From Zingiber officinale (Eukaryota; Streptophyta; Magnoliopsida; Zingiberales; Zingiberaceae), in NCBI RefSeq assembly GCF_018446385.1, contig NC_056000.1:77324688-77388687 (forward strand): 64,000 bases of DNA, given 5' to 3'. The position numbers and the translations under genes are program-made. The notes under the pieces were generated by a model, which saw only the letters and a list, made by a program, of their open reading frames with translations, did not search any database and was not told the origin of the DNA. This document shows, one piece after another, positions 1 through 11,756 of the stretch (position 1 is its first letter; the number at the start of each line of letters is the position of its first letter).

Positions 1-1709
1 CTTAATTAGTGGACATTCGATATCTTAAACACAGGGAGACTAACACACTCATAATAAGAAGGAGCCCAAAAATGTAATTTTGGATTGGTGCGATAGTTCA
101 ATAATAGTTCTCTAGTGGAATGAATTATTATTGATAAAATTAAGTTGTGTGTTCGGGGCGAACACGGGATGCTTAATTTTATCGGGAGACCAAAACCAAT
201 TCCTCCTCTCGGTCCCTATCGTATCCTCTTATTTATAGAGTACTATACCCACCAATAGGGGGCCGGCCAAGCTAGCTTGGGAACCAAGCTAGGGCCAGCC
301 TAGGTATAAAATTGGGTGTCCGGCCCTAGCTTGAACCCAAGCTAGTGGGGGCCGGCCAAATTAAATTAAAAAGGGATTTTAATTTTAATTTTTATTATGT
401 GGAAGAAATAATTTATTAAAGAGAATTAAAATTAAAATATCTCTCTTGTAAAAGATCTACAAAAGATTAAAGAAAGAGATTAAATCTCTTTCCTTATTTG
501 TAGATTGGTGAGATATTTTATTTTCTCTTTAAAATTATCCACATGTTGATAAAATTAAAATTATAGAAATTTCCTTTTATCAACCATGAAGAGATTTTTA
601 AAGAGAAATTTTATTTTTAAAATTTTCGAAAACAAATTAGGAAGTTTTAATTTGCTGATTAAAACTTGTCTAATTTATTTCCTCTTGATGTGGCCGGCCA
701 TTAGAGATTAATTGAGGAAATATTATTTTATTTTTCTCAATTAAATCATGTCAAGGGAATTAAGGAAATTTTATTGTAATTAAATTTCCTAATTTGCCTA
801 GGCCAAGGAATATAAAAGAAGGGGTGAGGGTGCCTTCACAAGACACAACCTCTATTATTCTCCCTCTTCTATTCTTTGGTGTGGCCGGCCAACATCTTCT
901 CCTTTTCTTCTTCTTTGTGGTGGCCGAAATTCTCTATTGCTTGGAGCTATTGTGGAGGCCGAATACTACTTGGAGAAGAAGAAGAAGAAGGAGAGAAAGC
1001 TTGCATCTCTTGGAGCTTGGTTGGTGTTTTTCTTCTTCCTTGGTGAAGCTTTATTTTTTGTGGCCGAACCTAGCTAGGAGGAGAAGAAGGTGCTTGGTGG
1101 TTCTCATCTCGGAAGATCATTGCCCACACAACGTCCGAGGTTAGAAGAGGAATACGGTAGAAGATCAAGAGGTTTTTCTAAAAGGTATAACTAGTAATTT
1201 TTCTTTCCGCATCATACTAGTTATTTTTGGAAATAATACTAAATACAAGAGGCATACGATTCTAGAGTTTCGAATTTGTTTTCGATATAGTGTTCTTTTG
1301 TTTTTCTTTTTCTTGTGATTTGATTGTTCTTTTCGGTTAACCTAAAGTTATTTTAGGAAATTAAATATTAGCTTTCTATAAAAGGTTTTGTCTAGTCGGT
1401 GGTGGTTGCTCCCATATCCAAGAAGGCCATGTGCCTCGCCACGTCAGTACTGGGAACCGATTATGGAAATTAATATTTAATGGAATTAATAACTTAAGGT
1501 GACTTGGGTCGAACGTGTTAAGTTCCGCAGGAGATCCAAGTCAAAACCTAAAAGAACAAATAGATTAAGTTTTGGATCAAACGTGTTAAGTTCCACAGGC
1601 GATCCAAAATTTAATTTAAAAGAACACATGGTAGCTAGGAAAAGGTTCAGACCTTTGTACAAAATTTTTGTACAGTGGAACCTCTAGGCTTTCCGAGTAG
1701 CAACCAACA
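1..1709 (+). repeat. Ty1/copia LTR, 3' part, truncated by the window edge
   Basis: This is the reverse complement of the solo LTR at 60889-63289, aligned from its first base (match near 62617) to the LTR end CCAACA at 1704-1709. No primer-binding site follows, so it is a solo LTR or the 3' LTR of an element lying to the left. It holds an open frame at 794-1144 whose arginine-rich product is also found in the other LTR copies; this is LTR sequence, not a host gene. The GGCCGGCC-rich stretches and the palindromic TTGTACAAAA / TTTTTGTACA near 1656-1676 are family features. Confidence 0.85.
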
Positions 1710-1710
1710 T

Positions 1711-1848
1711 CAGCAAGATGAAAGTTGTGTTGCTGCTACCTCAATCTGTATTTTCAGTGAAGTAAATTGTAAGATGGGTCCTAAGCTAGTATCAGAACAA
1801 GATCAAGTGTTGATCAACAGTAGAGCAGCCCCTGTAATTGAGCATTAA
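1711..1848 (+). pseudogene. orphan terminal coding exon of an unrecognised gene
   Basis: Directly after the LTR end a frame of 45 sense codons runs from 1711 to the TAA at 1846-1848. It starts QQDESCVAATSIC and ends INSRAAPVIEH. The residues are balanced and unlike the surrounding LTR translations. AT-rich sequence resembling a 3' UTR follows to about 2035. It looks like the last exon of a host gene whose upstream part was separated by the LTR insertion, or lies left of the window. I do not recognise the family. It could also be a chance open frame. Confidence 0.35.
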
Positions 1849-2084
1849 CATAGATCTGCAAGGTACCAAATTCTTTATGTAGATTCCTTAAAGCTTACAT
1901 GCTGAATTTGTCAAGGGGAATTTTGTTAAGAGCTGTTTATTTTCTAAAATGCTGAAATTATGTCCTGTTTAGTGACAATCTTTTGTGCTTTTGGATGTTA
2001 TGTCAAAGGGTTGTTGTTATGATGAAGATGAAGATGCGACCCTCTCCTTCTTCTCCTTTAACAGTAGAGCAGTCCCTCTCCTTC
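1849..2084. other. 3'-UTR-like sequence and rearranged junction
   Basis: About 190 bp of ordinary AT-rich sequence follows the orphan exon. From about 2040 to 2084 comes a mosaic: a roughly 31-bp stretch ending CTTTAACA is repeated (2041-2064 and 2072-2095), and the 12-mer AACAGTAGAGCA at 1816 recurs at 2058. This looks like filler DNA made when the copia LTR on the right was truncated. Confidence 0.4.
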
Positions 2085-3959
2085 TTCCTTTAACAAGATC
2101 CGACCACCACCAAGCTCCTTGAGATGAAGATGCCGCCAGCCACATAAGGAAGAAGAATAGGAGAGGAAGAGGAAGAGAGGGCAGGGCCGACCACCACCAA
2201 GGAAGAGAGGAATAATAGAAAATATATTGTTGTTATGAGGTGAGGCACCTCTACCCTCTCTTTTATATTTCTTGGTCTTGGCAAATAAGGAAGGTTTAAT
2301 AAAAACTTCCTTATTTTCTTTGCCATTGAAAGGAAAATTTAATTGATAAAAAAATTCCTTTTCTTCTATAAATGGTCGGCCACCGTCATCTCCTCCAAAC
2401 AAGGAAAGTTTTAAACACAAAATTAAAACTTCCTAATTTGTTTCAGGAAATTTTTAAATAAAAATTTCTTTTTAAAAAATTCCCTTCATGGTTGGTTATA
2501 AAAGGAAACTTTTATAAATTAAAATCTTTCTATTACAACATGTGGATGATTATAATAAGGAAAGTTTTCTCCAAAATTAAAATCTTCCTCTCAATCTACA
2601 AATAAGGAAAGATATCAAACATTTCTCTTAATCTTTTGTAGAAACTATAAAAGGAAAGATTTAATTTTAAAACTCTCTTTTAAAATCATGAGGATGATTA
2701 CAAAAAAGAAAAGTTTTATCAAAAGTTAAAATCTTCCTTTTAACTACAAATAAGAAAAGATATCAAACCTTTCTCTTAATCTTTTGTAGAAAGCTATAAA
2801 AGGAAAGATTTAAATTTTAAACTCTCTTTTAAAACCATAGCTTCCACATAAGGAAAGATTTTAAAATAAACTCCTTTTATTTTTTATGTGGTCGGCCACC
2901 TAAGCTTAGCCTCCAAGCTAGGGTCGGCCACACCTCAACCCATCCAAGCTTTATCTTGGTCGGCCCTTGCTTGGGCTCCAAGCTTGGCTTGGTCGGCCAC
3001 CTTGGGATGGGTAAGAAGGTGGGTTTAGGTGGGTATAAAACTTTATAAATAAGAGGCTACGATAGGGACCGAAAGGAGAAATTGATTTTGGTCTCTCGAT
3101 GAACTTGAGCTTCCCGTGTTCGCCTCTAACACCCAACTCGAGTTCATCAATAATAACTCATACCACTAAAGAGTTATTATTGAATCACCGCACCAATCTC
3201 ATATTACTATATGGGCTCCTTTTTATCATGAGTGTGTTAGTCTCCCTGTGTTTAAGATATAGAATGCCCACTAATTAAATGAGTTACTGACAACTCACTT
3301 AATTAATATCTAGCTCCAAGAGTAGTACCACTCAACCTTATTGTCATGTCAGACTAAGTCCACCTGCAGAGTTTACATGATAATCCTTATGAGCTCCTCT
3401 TGGGGACATTATCAACCTAGATTATTATGACACAGTTTCATTCTATAATCAACAACACACCATATAAATAATATCATTTCTCAACTTATCGGGTCTATTG
3501 ATTTATCGAACTAAATTGCACCCTTTGATAAATTAAAGAAATGAATATTGAGTATATATGCTTGTTATTATATCATGATTAAGAGCACACACTTCTATAA
3601 TAACAAAAGTCTTATTCTATTATGCAGTCAGTATAAAAAGAGCTTACCTTAAATGGTCCTGCTCAATACACTCAGAGTGCACTAGTGTAATTTTATAGTC
3701 AAGATAAAATAATATCAAATTACACTACGACTATTCTAATGGTTTGTTCCTATCCATCTTAGTCATGAGCTACTGTTTATAATTTATAAGGAATTGATAA
3801 CATGATCTTCTGTGTGTGACACCACACACCATGTTATCTACAATATAAATTAATTGAACAACTACACTTAGCATATAAATGCAGACATTTAACCAATGTG
3901 ATTCTTTATTTCAAAATAAATGTTTACAAAAAGCTAGGCTTTTAGTAGACACTCTAACA
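2085..3959 (-). repeat. 3' LTR of the minus-strand copia element (truncated)
   Basis: The minus strand begins TGTTAGAGTGTCTAC at 3959, just after a polypurine tract. The sequence matches the solo LTR at 60889-63289, for example the stretch around 3661-3790 with 63000-63125. Homology stops near 2085, so the R-U5 end is missing. The small reading frames at 2058-2420 and 2951-3136 are LTR sequence. Confidence 0.85.
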
Positions 3960-3960
3960 A

Positions 3961-3971
3961 TCTCTCACTTA
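3961..3971 (-). other. polypurine tract of the minus-strand copia element
   Basis: On the minus strand AAGTGAGAGAT lies one base before the LTR start TGTTAG. This is the expected place for the primer of plus-strand DNA synthesis. Confidence 0.7.
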
Positions 3972-4002
3972 TACTAAAAGACTATGCTGCCATACATCTG
4001 AT

Positions 4003-4950
4003 TCTCATTCCTTCATCATGCCCATCAAAAGCTCTTACCTTAAGGGCCTTAGTGAAAGGATCTTCCGGTTATCATCTGATGCAATCTAGGCGACAACAAC
4101 TTCTCCTCGTTATACGATGTTTCGTATTGGGTGGTACTTGCGCTCTATGTGTTTACTTGCCTTATGGGCTCGTGGTTCCTTTGAGTTTGATACTGCGCCA
4201 CTTATTATTACAATGCACTGTAACAATTTTGGGCAAACCAGGAATCACATCTAAGTCCATCATGAAGTCTCTGAGTCATACAACTTCTATGGCTGCCTTA
4301 GAGGCTGCCACATATTCAGCTTCCATGGTGGAGTTCGAAAAGCATTTATACTTATCACTCTTCCATTGTTATGGCTTTACCTCCTAAAGTAAACACAAAA
4401 CTCCAAGGTCGACTTACTATTTGTCCCTATCTGATTAGAAGTCAGAATCTGTGTAACCCACAGAAAGCAAATTATCTGCTTGGTATACCAGCATATAATC
4501 TCTAGTCCTTCTCAGGTACTTTAATATATGCTTTACGACAGTCCAATGTCCCTGTCCTGGGTTACTTTGATATCACCTAATCATGCCCACGGTAAAATAG
4601 ATATCAGGTCTCGTGCACAACATATCATATATTAGGCTTCCTACAGCTGAAGCATAAGGAACTGTCTTCATCTCTTCTATCTCTTTTGATGTCTTCAGAG
4701 ACATCTCTTTAGATAAAGATACTCCATGCCCAAAAGGTAGAAAACCTTTCATGGAGTCTTGCATGCTAAAACGAGCAAGGATTGTATCGATATATGAAAC
4801 TTGGGACAAGCACAACATCCTTTTCTTGCGATCCCTTATTACTTTGATCCCGAGAATATGTGCGCATTCTCCCAAGTCCTTCATATCGAATTGCTTGGAC
4901 AACCATACCCTTACTTCCGACAACACTTTGATATTGTTTCCAACTAACAA
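4003..4950 (-). pseudogene. copia reverse transcriptase C-terminus and RNase H, decayed
   Basis: The frame at 4950-4573 holds the RT tail (LVGNN, FDMKDLGECAHILGIKV, PYASAVGSLIYDMLCTRPDI). Further down, broken frames carry RNase H signatures such as GYTDSDF and TMEAEYVAASKA. The segment just before LVGNN is deleted: GATGAC of the catalytic pair survives, but the preceding beta strand is missing. Several stops lie between 4572 and 4003. Confidence 0.85.
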
Positions 4951-5048
4951 AATGTCATCACATTTTCATCACACTTCTTATATACACAAGATTCATCCAG
5001 ACACTGAATAAATCCATATGACTGGATTACTTCATTAAATCATATGTT

Positions 5049-5621
5049 CTAAGATTTTGAAGCTTGCTTCAGTCCATAAATAGATTGATTGAGCTTACAT
5101 ACTAGATGCTCTTTGCCCTTTGCTATGAACCCCTCTGGTTGCTTCATATGGATGTTTTCTTCAAGACTTCCAAGGAAAGATGTCTTAACATCCATTTTCC
5201 AAACCTCATAATCCATATGAGCGGCAATAGATAAGAGCATCCGAATAGACTTAAGCATGGCCACCGGCGAAAAAGTTTCCTCATAATCGATTCCCTCTTT
5301 CTGAGTGTACCCCTTCGCAACAAGCCTTGCTTTGAAGGTTTCCACCTTCCCATTTGTCCCTCTTTCCCTTTTGTAGATCCACTTACATCCAACGACTTTT
5401 ACACCATTTGGTGGTTCTACAAGCTCCCATACCTTATTAGAATACATAGATTCTATTTCAGAATTCATCGCTTTTTGCCAAGATGTTGCATCTTTATCTT
5501 GGAGTGCTTCGTCATATATTCGGGGATCAGGTTCATGTTTACCTGGGATCAAGTCCGATGACTCTCCCAAAAACATGAATCTTTCAAGTTGTCTAACAAC
5601 CCTCCTACTACGACGAGACAC
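5049..5621 (-). pseudogene. copia reverse transcriptase, N-terminal half
   Basis: The frame carries the typical copia RT entry: SEIESMYSNKVWELVEPPNG, GCKWIYKRERG, FKARLVAKGYTQKEGIDYEE, FSPVAMLKSIRMLLSIAA, KMDVKTSFLGSLEENIHMKQ and KLNQSIYGLKQASKS. The familiar K-TAFLNG motif reads KTSFLGS. The frame ends at the deletion before the catalytic segment. Confidence 0.9.
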
Positions 5622-5656
5622 TATCTGTTGTTGTGTATCATTTGTGATATTTCATC

Positions 5657-6520
5657 TTACACTATTGGTACTAAAGTAGGCATGTCCTCTCTCATTTCTT
5701 CTAGAACAATTTCACTTATGGGCTTATGTTTCATTGCATAATCTTCCTCTAAAAATCGAGCATTGGTGCTAACAATGATCTTATGATTTTTAGGATTATA
5801 AAACAAACCACCTTTCGTTCCTTTAAGATATCCTACAAACAGACAAACTTCTGTACGTGATTCCAACTTGTCAGTATCTACCTTCAGCACATGTGCTGGA
5901 CTACTCCATATCTGAATATGACTGAGACTAGGCTTACGTCCATTCCACAATTCCATGGGAGTAGAGGGTACTGATTTAGAAGGTACCATATTCAGAATGT
6001 ACACTGCTGTTTCCAGAGCATATCCCCAAAATGAATCTGGTAATTCTGAATAACTCATCATCGATCTAACCATTTTCATAAGAGTTCTATTCCTTCTTTC
6101 TGCCACACCATTCTGTTGGGGTGTACCAGGTGCAGACGGTTGGGGTTAAATCCTGACTTCTGATAAGTGACTCCTAAACTCTCCAAAGAGGTATTCACCA
6201 TCACGATCAAACCGTAGTGTCTTGATACTTTTACCATGACGTTTCTCCACATCAGTCTTGTACTCTTTAAACTTATCAAAGCATTCAGACTTGCGGCGCA
6301 TCAAGTAAATGTACCCGTATCTCGAATAGTCATCTATAAAATAGACGAAATATTCGAAACTACTTCTTGTCTGGATAGTTATAGGACCACACAAATCAGA
6401 ATGAACCAGTTCCAACACATATTTGGCTCTATACCCCTTGGCCTTAAAAGATCTCTTGGTCATTTTCCCTTCCAAGCAAGATTCGCAAGTTGGAAAGTTT
6501 TCCAACACTAATGAACCCAA
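5657..6520 (-). pseudogene. copia integrase core, broken in two frames
   Basis: 6520-6146 begins with the end of the zinc-binding region (CESCLEGKMTKRSF) and the first catalytic aspartate in ELVHSDLCGP; FDRDGEYLFGEF holds the second acidic site. A frameshift near 6140 leads into 6106-5657, with [17 protein letters not shown] and [15 protein letters not shown]. This is the usual order for plant copia elements. Confidence 0.9.
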
Positions 6521-7570
6521 GAGTCCTTTGAATCCTACTCAAGTTAATATGACCAAGCCTTAGATGCCAAAGATATGTTTAGTTCATTTCTAAAGGTTCC
6601 TTTCTCTTATTAGAATTAGAAGATGTGCTATTAATTTCCATTTGTTGCATCATGGAAGTTATTGCATTTAGAGTATACAAATTGCCAACGAACGTACTAG
6701 AACAGATAACTTCCCTATTTATCTTGATAACACCTTTGCTATCATAAATAGATAGAATATTCATCCTTGTATTGTTTAGAAACTGAAATCAAGTTCTTTC
6801 TAAAACTTGGTACGTAAAGACAATTTCTTAAAACTAATATTTTATTCCTATAAACATCTCCCACTGAAACAGCTGCTACTTCTGTAGCATTGCCCATGTA
6901 AACAGTGATTTCTCCTTCATGTAGTTGTCAGGTTTCCTGGAACCCTGCAATGATTTGCAGACATGATCAGTGGTTATCATATCTACACGACACGTATCGG
7001 TAGATAACACTACTAAACATGTTCCAACTGCTAGAGAATAAGATATACCTATATTGTTCTCTTCCTACGAGGATAGCCCTCCTACAAATGTCCATACTGC
7101 TTGCAAATGAAGCACTTGCGTTTCGACTTCTTCATTCATGCTTTTAGTCCAATACCTAGAGATCATACAGTCTTGCCTGTGAGCCCGATTCTAGTGTCCG
7201 AAGAGTTCCTTGAGATTGAACATCATGTCATGGCCAGTAGGCATGGTTTGATGCTAATGTTGCACCACATTTGATATAAAAACCAAATGTAACTCCGCGT
7301 CATCTCATCTGCCTTGACCCATTTCTTATGATACTCAATCTCCTCTTCACTAGAATCACTATTAGGCATATTAGGGCAGACCTCTAACAGTACAAACTTA
7401 TAGCCTTCAGCAGTTAGGACAATGTCCAGGTTTCTTTTCCAATCTATGTAATTGGGAGCAGTAAGTTTGTTTTCTTTCAGTATAATAGCCAGTGGGTTGA
7501 AAGTCATCCTAAGAATCACAAAAAAACTTTTTGTCAAGACTCTAAATTTAGAATAATATCTATTCCTCAA
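6521..7570 (-). pseudogene. copia gag (UBN2-like) with zinc knuckle, decayed
   Basis: The gag N-terminus is readable at about 7510-7223: NPLAIILKENKLTAPNYIDW and DIVLTAEGYKFVLLEVCP. A CCHC zinc knuckle can be made out near 7130-7065 (CFICKQYGHL then a stop), with the last cysteine replaced. From 6764 to 6579 lies the Gag-pre-integrase segment. Frames are interrupted repeatedly, and the protease region is not clear. Confidence 0.75.
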
Positions 7571-7727
7571 ACAATATTATTTAAATTTACCAACACCTCA
7601 AAACACCATGAATTTTGCATGTCAGGTTAGTGTGGACGTATACAAAATCAAATATTTGTAAGAGGAAGGTCTTACCCATTAATTTTATTATCTTGTCATC
7701 CTAACTTTAAGACAAATAAAATTAATA

Positions 7728-7732
7728 GTTGG
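7728..7732. repeat. target-site duplication GTTGG, left copy
   Basis: GTTGG here matches 8907-8911. Removing one copy and the LTR between them restores continuous copia leader sequence. Confidence 0.75.
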
Positions 7733-8906
7733 TGATCCTGTCCGAATGCTGAATCAACGGACGCTGGGCACGTGGCGCTCTCCGGGTCGCCGTTGTAGAT
7801 CTCCGGCTAGTCTCACGAAGCTCCGGCGAACCTGCACAGAAGTCGGGCCGGGAAGGGGTTCCCGGCGGCGACCCTCCGACACTCAAGTCAAGCAAGCAAG
7901 TGGTGGAAAAAGTAGCTCCAAAGCTTGTAGAACGCGTACCTTCGGCGAAGTCTGCGACTCCTTATATAGAGCGGTGAAAGAGCTTCTACACGCTCACCGA
8001 GGCGTGTACGTGTCCGCAGCCCATACCTCGGTATGTGCTTGTCAGAAAGCTTACCTGACGCCATACTGCAACAATCTCATCGCGCCTTCGATGGGACAAC
8101 AGGACACCCCGTTGTCAGACTAGGAGTATGGCCTAGCCATACGACTTGACGGCTGTCAGCAGGTGTTCCTGTCCCTATTTACCCACCGCCGGCCAGGACG
8201 TCCGTCCGGCCGGATAGACGAAGAGCGTCGTCCGGGCGGCCCTAATTCCCTGCGCAGGCCGGGCGGCGCGCCTATTACGTCCTGCCTTCTCTTAGGCCTT
8301 CCGCTCGGTCATTATTTACTGTTTCATTGAGCGTCGGAACCCCGATCCCTGTCAGGGCGCCTTTTACTATCAGATGTTTACTGGCAGACCGATCGGCCTG
8401 CCCTTTTCTCATGAGTCCGGTCGGCTCCCTTGTCAGAAAGCTTACCTGACGCCATACTGCAACAATCCCATCGCGCCTTCGATGGGACAACAGGACACCC
8501 CGTTGTCAGACTAGGAGTATGGCCTAGCCATACGACTTGACGGCTGTCAGCAGGTGTTCCTGTCCCTATTTACCCACCGCCGGCCAGGACGTCCGTCCGG
8601 CCGGCTAGACGAAGAGGGCCGTCCGGGTGGCCCTAATTCCCTGCGCAGGCCGGGCGGCGCGCCCATTACGTCCTGCCTTCTCTTAGGCCTTCCGCTCGGT
8701 CATTATTTACTGTTTCATTGAGCGTCGGAACCCCGATCCCTGTCAGGGCGCCTTTTACTATCAGATGTTTACTGGCAGACCGATCGGCCTGCCCTTTTCT
8801 CATGAGTCTGGTCGGCTCACCCTTCTTCGACGGACCACCTGGCCCTTTGACCTCCACGTGGCATTGACCCCTCATTAGGGGGTCCCGGGCTTTTACCACC
8901 GGATCA
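7733..8906 (-). mobile_element. GC-rich solo LTR nested in the copia leader
   Basis: It is bounded by TGATCC at 7733 and GGATCA at 8906, with GTTGG duplicated on both sides (7728-7732 and 8907-8911), the mark of an integrase-made insertion. Base composition is far richer in GC than the host element. On the minus strand a TATATAAGG box (near 7970) suggests this is the sense strand. There is no internal region or polymerase. An internal 391-bp tandem duplication enlarges it. Its family is unknown; Ty3/gypsy is the likelier guess. Confidence 0.8.
8038..8817. repeat. 391-bp tandem duplication inside the nested solo LTR
   Basis: 8038-8428 and 8429-8817 are near-identical; GTCAGAAAGC starts at 8041 and again at 8432. 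Visible differences are single bases, such as GGATAGAC against GGCTAGAC. This creates the twin minus-strand reading frames near 8275-8490 and 8666-8926. Confidence 0.9.
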
Positions 8907-9762
8907 GTTGGTATTCCTTTGGTCACACAAATAATAGCAGTGACTCCGTTGGGGAGGATACTATTAAATACGCCTAAGTGTATACCATTACTTGATACTT
9001 AGTCCATTAAAAAGGATTGTGCCCCTTTAGTTGGAGAAGATCACATGTTCCTAAATAATTTCCCATAACCATTCATAAAGGAAGTTTGATCTAGTGATCC
9101 GCAAACAAACTCATCCGTTATGGAGGGAGGCACTTAGAGCCAACACGCAAGTTTGTTGCATCACTTACAAACCAGTAATGGAGACCGTGGAATATATTTA
9201 CTAATCCCTCTCCCACTTAGTTATTTAAGGTAAGGAATTTTAACCATGCACACACACATCACGACAAATAAAGCAATAAATATGAAAAAATAATTTTCCA
9301 ACTATCATGGCATTTTCCATCACTGTCCTCCGTGTGCTGTCAACCCTAGCTGCTGCCATCTTTAGCCACTGCAATCGGGTCTAGTCGCCGCATCTATCTT
9401 GCTTCTTTTTCTGCTGCGCCTCTGGTCCACAAATAGTACCACTCCTCACAAGGATACAATCCACGACAAAAATAGAATTTTACATATATCGATCCTATAT
9501 TCCACAAATGAATGTACATGTAATCTAGATCGAAACAAAAATGTAAAATCCTAAAACTAATACAGCTTCTACTGTATTTAATGCCCTCGACATGTCCGAG
9601 GGTCCAATCACACACAATCACATTAGGGCCATAATAGTTGGATCTAGGTTGCCTGCAACCACAGAGTTAAATCTATTTGCACATCCTACTATTATCCTGC
9701 CTAAAATATGTATGACATGTGCATAATTAAACTAAAAACTAAACACACAGAGGCAAACCCTA

Positions 9763-9774
9763 GCTTTAATACCA
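9763..9774 (-). other. primer-binding site (initiator Met tRNA type)
   Basis: The minus strand reads TGGTATTAAAGC two bases after the LTR end CCAACA. It matches the usual copia site TGGTATCAGAGC with two changes. Confidence 0.8.
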
Positions 9775-9776
9775 AT

Positions 9777-11392
9777 TGTTGGTTGCTACTCGGAATATCA
9801 TACTGGTTCCCTGTACAAAAATTTTGTACAAGTCCTGAACCATTCCTAACAACCTATTGTGTTCTTTAGAAATTAAATTTAGAAGCGCAAACAGAACTTA
9901 ACATTATTGATTCCAAATTCAATTTATCTATTCTTAGAGGTTTAGACTTGGATTGCAAACGATGCTTAACATTATTAATCCAAATCCACCTATGTTACAA
10001 ATTTGATTAAATATTTATTTTAGAGATCGACTTCCAGGTTAAACATGGCAAGGCACTAGGCCTTCTTGGTTATGGGAGCATCCACCACTTCCTAGACAAA
10101 GCCTTTCAACGAAATTCCATATTTAATCTCCTTATAGTAACCCTAGGTTTAACCATTAAGAACAATTGAATCACAAGATCAAAAAAATAAAAGAAACACA
10201 AACTCGAATCATAAATTCGAAAACCTAGAATCATTAGCCTCTTGTGTTTGGTATTTCAAGATCTAAACAAAAAGATGAAGTAGTTATGATGTGGAAACTA
10301 ATAACTAGTTATACCTTTTGTACCTTATAGACCTCATGATCTTCTATCGTATTCCTCTTCTTATCTTGGACGTTGTGTGGGTGACGATCTACCGAGACGA
10401 GAATCCACCCAAGCTTCCTTCTTCTTCAAGAAAGTTTCGGCCACCACCAATCTTCAAGAGATGAAGAACTTTCGGCCACTAACCAAGCTCCAAGGGATGC
10501 TAAGAAACAAAGCCTCCTATCTTTCCTTCTTCCTTTAACAAGATCCGACCACCACCAAGCTCCTTGAGATGAAGATGTCGCCGGCCACACAAGGAAGAAG
10601 AATAGGAGAGGAAGAGGAAGAGAGGGCCGGCCACCACCAAGGAAGAGAGGAATAATAGAAAATATATTGTTGTTATGAGGTGAGGCACCTCTACCCTCTC
10701 TTTTATATTCCTTGGTCTTAGCAAATAAGGAAGGTTTTAATAAAAACTTCCTTATTTTCTTTGCCTTTGAAAATAAAATTTAATTGATAAAAAAAATTTC
10801 CTTTTCTTCTATTAATGGTCGGCCACCGCCATCTCCTCCAAACAAGGAAAGTTTTAAACACAAATTAAAACTTCCTAATTTGTTTCAGGAAATTTTTAAA
10901 TAAAAATTTCTTTTTAAAAAATTTCCTTCATGGTTGGTTATAAAAGGAAACTTTTATAAATTAAAATCTCTCTATTAAAACATGTGGATGATTACAATAA
11001 GGAAAGGTTTCTTCAAAATTAAAATCTTCCTCTCAATCTACAAATAAGGAAAGATATCAAACCTTTCTCTTAATCTTTTGTAGAAACTATAAAAGAAAAG
11101 ATTTAATTTTAAAACTCTCTTTTAAAATCATGAGGATGATTACAAAAAAGGAAAGTTTTATCAAAAATTAAAATCTTCCTTTTAACTACAAATAAGGAAA
11201 GATATCAAACCTTTCTCTTAATCTTTTGTAGAAAGCTATAAAAGGAAAAATTTAAATTTTAAACTCTCTTTTAAAATCATGGCTTCCGCATAAGGAAAGA
11301 TTTTAAAATAAACTCCTTTTATTTTTTATGTGACCAGCCACCTAAGCTTGGGCTTCAAGCTAGGGACGGCCACACCTCAACCCATCCAAGAA
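9777..11392 (-). repeat. 5' LTR of the minus-strand copia element (truncated)
   Basis: It ends with CCAACA at its 3' border (9777-9782 read on the minus strand), next to the primer-binding site. 10525-11392 matches 2085-2953 closely. Similarity stops abruptly near 11392, where Ty3/gypsy sequence begins, so the U3 start is missing. The frame at 10724-10500 parallels the arginine-rich frames of the other LTR copies. Confidence 0.85.
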
Positions 11393-11700
11393 CATCTCTA
11401 TGTGAAGTTTGATAAATGTGCATTCTGGCTATCTTCTATAGGATTTCTAGGACACATTATCTCTAGTAGAGGAATATCAATGGACCCACAAAAAATCAAA
11501 ACTGTTACAATCCAGGAGCAGCCGAAAATAATATAGGAAGTTCATAGTTTTCTGGATTAGCTGGATATTACTGGGGACTTGTTGAGGGTTTTTCCAGTAT
11601 AGCTATGTCGTTGATTTGATTGACCAAGAAGGGTATGGAATTTAACTGGACAGAGGCTTGCGAGGCTAATTTTTAATCAAAAACAGAATATATATATTTT
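11393..11700 (+). pseudogene. Ty3/gypsy reverse transcriptase-RNase H fragment
   Basis: Plus-strand fragments read LYVKFDKCAFWL, IGFLGHIISSRGISMDPQKI and, after a frameshift, SGLAGYYWG, VEGFSSIAMSLI and LTKKGMEFNWTEACEANF. This is the RT/RNase H junction of a chromovirus-like element. Stops and a frameshift show decay. Both sides abut other elements. Confidence 0.85.
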
Positions 11701-11756
11701 TTTCAAAAAAGAAGCCCCTACTCGATTGGTGGTTTTATCAATTCAGAGCGGCCTAG

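Larger units (their letters stand above)
7571..9762 (-). other. leader of the minus-strand copia element
   Basis: Sequence between the primer-binding site and gag. It holds the nested solo LTR (7733-8906). Apart from that it is AT-rich, with short CA-rich runs near 9247-9262, and shows no coding signal. Confidence 0.6.
2085..11392 (-). mobile_element. Ty1/copia retrotransposon, minus strand, both LTRs truncated
   Basis: Order on the minus strand: 5' LTR (11392-9777), primer-binding site (9774-9763), leader with a nested solo LTR, gag, zinc knuckle, integrase, reverse transcriptase, RNase H, polypurine tract (3971-3961), 3' LTR (3959-2085). The 5' LTR lacks its first third and the 3' LTR lacks its last roughly 750 bp. 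Only about 870 bp is shared (10525-11392 against 2085-2953). The coding part has many stops and frameshifts, so the element is dead. No target-site duplication can be tested because both outer ends are lost. Confidence 0.88.

Noticed and set aside
794-1144. Arginine-rich frame as a conserved small gene (similar frames at 10500-10724 and 61406-61810)
   Set aside because: All copies lie at the same position inside LTRs and diverge without sparing the frame.
1650-1680. Sequence like a Gateway att core (CTTTGTACAAA and TTGTACAGTGG), suggesting vector contamination
   Set aside because: The same palindromic stretch occurs at the same place in three diverged copies of the LTR (near 9814 and 60930), so it belongs to the retrotransposon.
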